From contig CM082581.2 of assembly GCA_040954595.2 (NCBI GenBank), forward strand, positions 5,022,001 to 5,086,000: 64,000 nt of DNA. Reading direction: 5' to 3'. Below the pieces are notes generated by a model. It searched no databases. It saw nothing but the letters and a program-made list of their open reading frames with translations, and was not told the DNA's origin. A program made the position numbers and the translations under genes. Below are positions 62,011 through 64,000 of the stretch, in pieces; positions within the stretch are counted from its first letter, which is position 1; the number at the start of each line of letters is the position of its first letter. Source of the stretch: Balanoglossus misakiensis. Taxonomy: Eukaryota > Hemichordata.

Positions 62011-64000
62011 GTATGGGTAGGTTGCAATCCAACTGTCAAGTGATGTGCACTTTTTGTCTTGGAAGTGCTGTGGAATCGTAGACAATGTGTAGATTAGTGC
62101 AGTGCCACCTTTAATGTCCTCCTCCATGAGTTTTCCGTCTCTTTCAATTTTATCTCCCCTGTCCCTTTTTTGTTACCCTCCACTTTTTTTTCTTTTTCTA
62201 TTATCTTTCTGTCCCCTGAGTGTCTAAAAAAAACATCAATTAACCAGGAGTTGGAAAGTTTCAATTTTTTTTTTCACTTCCCCCCCCCCCCCCCCCCCCT
62301 ATTGACTGATTTTTTGCAACTAAGCATTTTGAAAATTGTATTTGTCAAATGGTAAAACTTTGAAAATGATTTTGATAGTGACGCCCGAGAGAACCAAAAT
62401 TCATGGATTTAGTACGCAAAAGTAGAAGAGTAGATTAAAGTTAAATCCACATTAGATGTAGACAGTAAAAAATATCGTAGTTCTAAAGGCACTCTCCCTG
62501 ATTCACTGTGAAATGGACTAATCCAGCCGTACGGGACTGTGAGGAAGAGTTCATTTGGAACAGAATAATGGGGAAGCATAGAGTATCGTAGACATGCACG
62601 TGTAGAGTACACAAGTAGTAAATGATCAGCGAATCACAACATCGATTAGCACAGCTGAATAATTTGCAAACCACTACATCAATCGGCATAGTAGAATTAT
62701 CAGCAAATCACTGCATATTATCAATTTAATTCAGTGAAAATAAATCCACCAGATCATTTGAATTTTAGTTACATGTACATCTGGAGTCCATAGTGCAGGG
62801 TGTCAAACCTAAATCCATTGCAAGAGACTTTGCTCCAACTTCATTGTCAATGTCATTGTCTAAACGAGATGACTAATCTACTATCTAACAAAAAAACCAC
62901 ATACATATTTCATGCACTGTGGAGTTCAGATTTGATGATAAAATCTGCATAGGCCACTTTCATTGACCTTGAGTGACCTTACATCCTGGTCTATTGTTGG
63001 GACGACCCCATACACTATCGAATGTTATACACAACATTCATCCTTTTGTAACAGACAATATTCAAAATGGGATCTTCTAAGATGAGTTTGAGTGCACAGA
63101 TTCAACAGTCCTTTGAGTGTTCCAGACCTAATCTCAAAATGGCAAACTCATACCAACAAAATGCCAGGATGTAAAGGTCACATAGGGGTCATGAAAATAG
63201 CCTATTAGTTTTGTATATCACTAATATTTGTAGTGTCATAGTTGTATTATTTCAATGTGATTTCTTTATTATATAGAGTTGAGCAGTCAAAGTTCAGAAA
63301 TCTCTGTTATCTGACTCCATATCCCAGCATGCAGCATTTCATGACACACTGAATTGTTTGTGTGTGGCTTTCCATCATGTGATGAAAAATGCCAAACATG
63401 TATTCTCGTACTGGTATTTGATTTCACAATCCATGACATGCTACATCCTGGCATGGCTCTTCCTTGATATCTGTTGCAATCTGGGATTGGAGAATTTGAC
63501 AGAGAACATGGAACTTTCTGCCATGTGCAGTTTCGTATGTAGAGTAGAGTAGAGACAGATTTTGACTAGTATGGTTAGGTCATCTACAATAGAAATTACC
63601 ACAGCTTGCCCATTTGATGTGAACAGAGTTTAAATTTTTGTTACTCTCACCGTACGGGCCGATAAAATTGACTGAAAGCAGCTTGCAATTACAACACCAA
63701 AGTCAAACAAAATTATTAACATACATCACATTAAAACGGCAAGTTACAGTAATTTCTGTTGTAATTTATTTGGTCATCTACTTTTGGCAAAAAAAAGTTG
63801 TGTCTCATTTAGTGTAAACATGTCATGTGCAGGGTAAGTATCATGTGACATTGTCATACCTAAAAGCAAGGCCCTGTCTGCATCTGTAGAGATGTGCTTG
63901 TGTTAGAACACTCTATACAAATGAAGACATGGTCCATACGACACACTTAAATGCAAAGTAAGAGCAGTCCACATGAAGCGGTACCATTCCATATAACATG
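62011..64000. other. RGS12 intron continuing to the right edge
   Basis: The donor GTATGG follows a 283-nt exon ending in phase 1. I found no further exon, including no GoLoco motif, before the edge. A 20-C homopolymer lies at 62280-62299 after a T run. Confidence 0.55.
62280..62299 (+). repeat. 20-base C homopolymer
   Basis: Uninterrupted C run next to a poly-T run in the last visible RGS12 intron. Assembly length here should be treated with caution. Confidence 0.95.

Overview
The window is AT-rich, intron-containing animal DNA from an invertebrate deuterostome. The best guess is a hemichordate or amphioxus. Genes have short GT-AG introns with conserved phases, AATAAA signals and large non-coding spaces. 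Vent-class homeobox genes are a deuterostome hallmark. The species itself cannot be read from the sequence.

Layout, left to right. (1) On the minus strand, the first four coding exons of a PGGHG/ATHL1-type glycosidase (GH65-like) run off the left edge. This copy starts with a signal peptide. (2) About 5 kb of non-coding DNA follows. (3) From 7.5 to 23.2 kb lie three tandem plus-strand homeobox genes, called Vent-a, Vent-b and Vent-c here. They share one three-exon structure, including an intron between homeodomain residues 44 and 45. Each has a TATA box and the same short motifs at both protein ends. About 5 kb of non-coding DNA separates each pair. That spacer DNA holds nine copies of the palindrome TGGCGCCA, which matches the GC-rich Smad1/5 (BMP) response motif. 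I saw no copy elsewhere in the window. (4) CACUL1, a small cullin-domain cell-cycle protein, occupies 24.7-28.7 kb in nine coding exons. (5) From 31.1 kb to past the right edge lies an RGS12 orthologue. A single 2.2 kb exon encodes PDZ and PTB domains, then come introns of about 12 and 6.6 kb, a 22-nt microexon, a complete RGS domain and two Ras-binding domains. The GoLoco exon is not in the window.

The Vent genes are expected to work as BMP-responsive ventral patterning regulators. The Smad-like palindromes, sometimes beside TCF/LEF or POU octamer motifs, suggest shared BMP input to the whole cluster. CACUL1 (cell cycle) and RGS12 (G-protein/Ras scaffold) look like unrelated neighbours. Their linkage to an NK-like homeobox gene nevertheless echoes the human 10q26, 4p16 and 5q35 regions.

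Other structures include a near-perfect 32+8 bp foldback at 29.45 kb, an imperfect hairpin in Vent-c intron 1, a 134-bp tandem duplication with a diverged relative, and a duplicated ~100-bp element upstream of Vent-b. I saw no rRNA, tRNA, CRISPR array or intact transposase gene. Exon boundaries were assigned by eye from splice consensus, reading phase and family resemblance.
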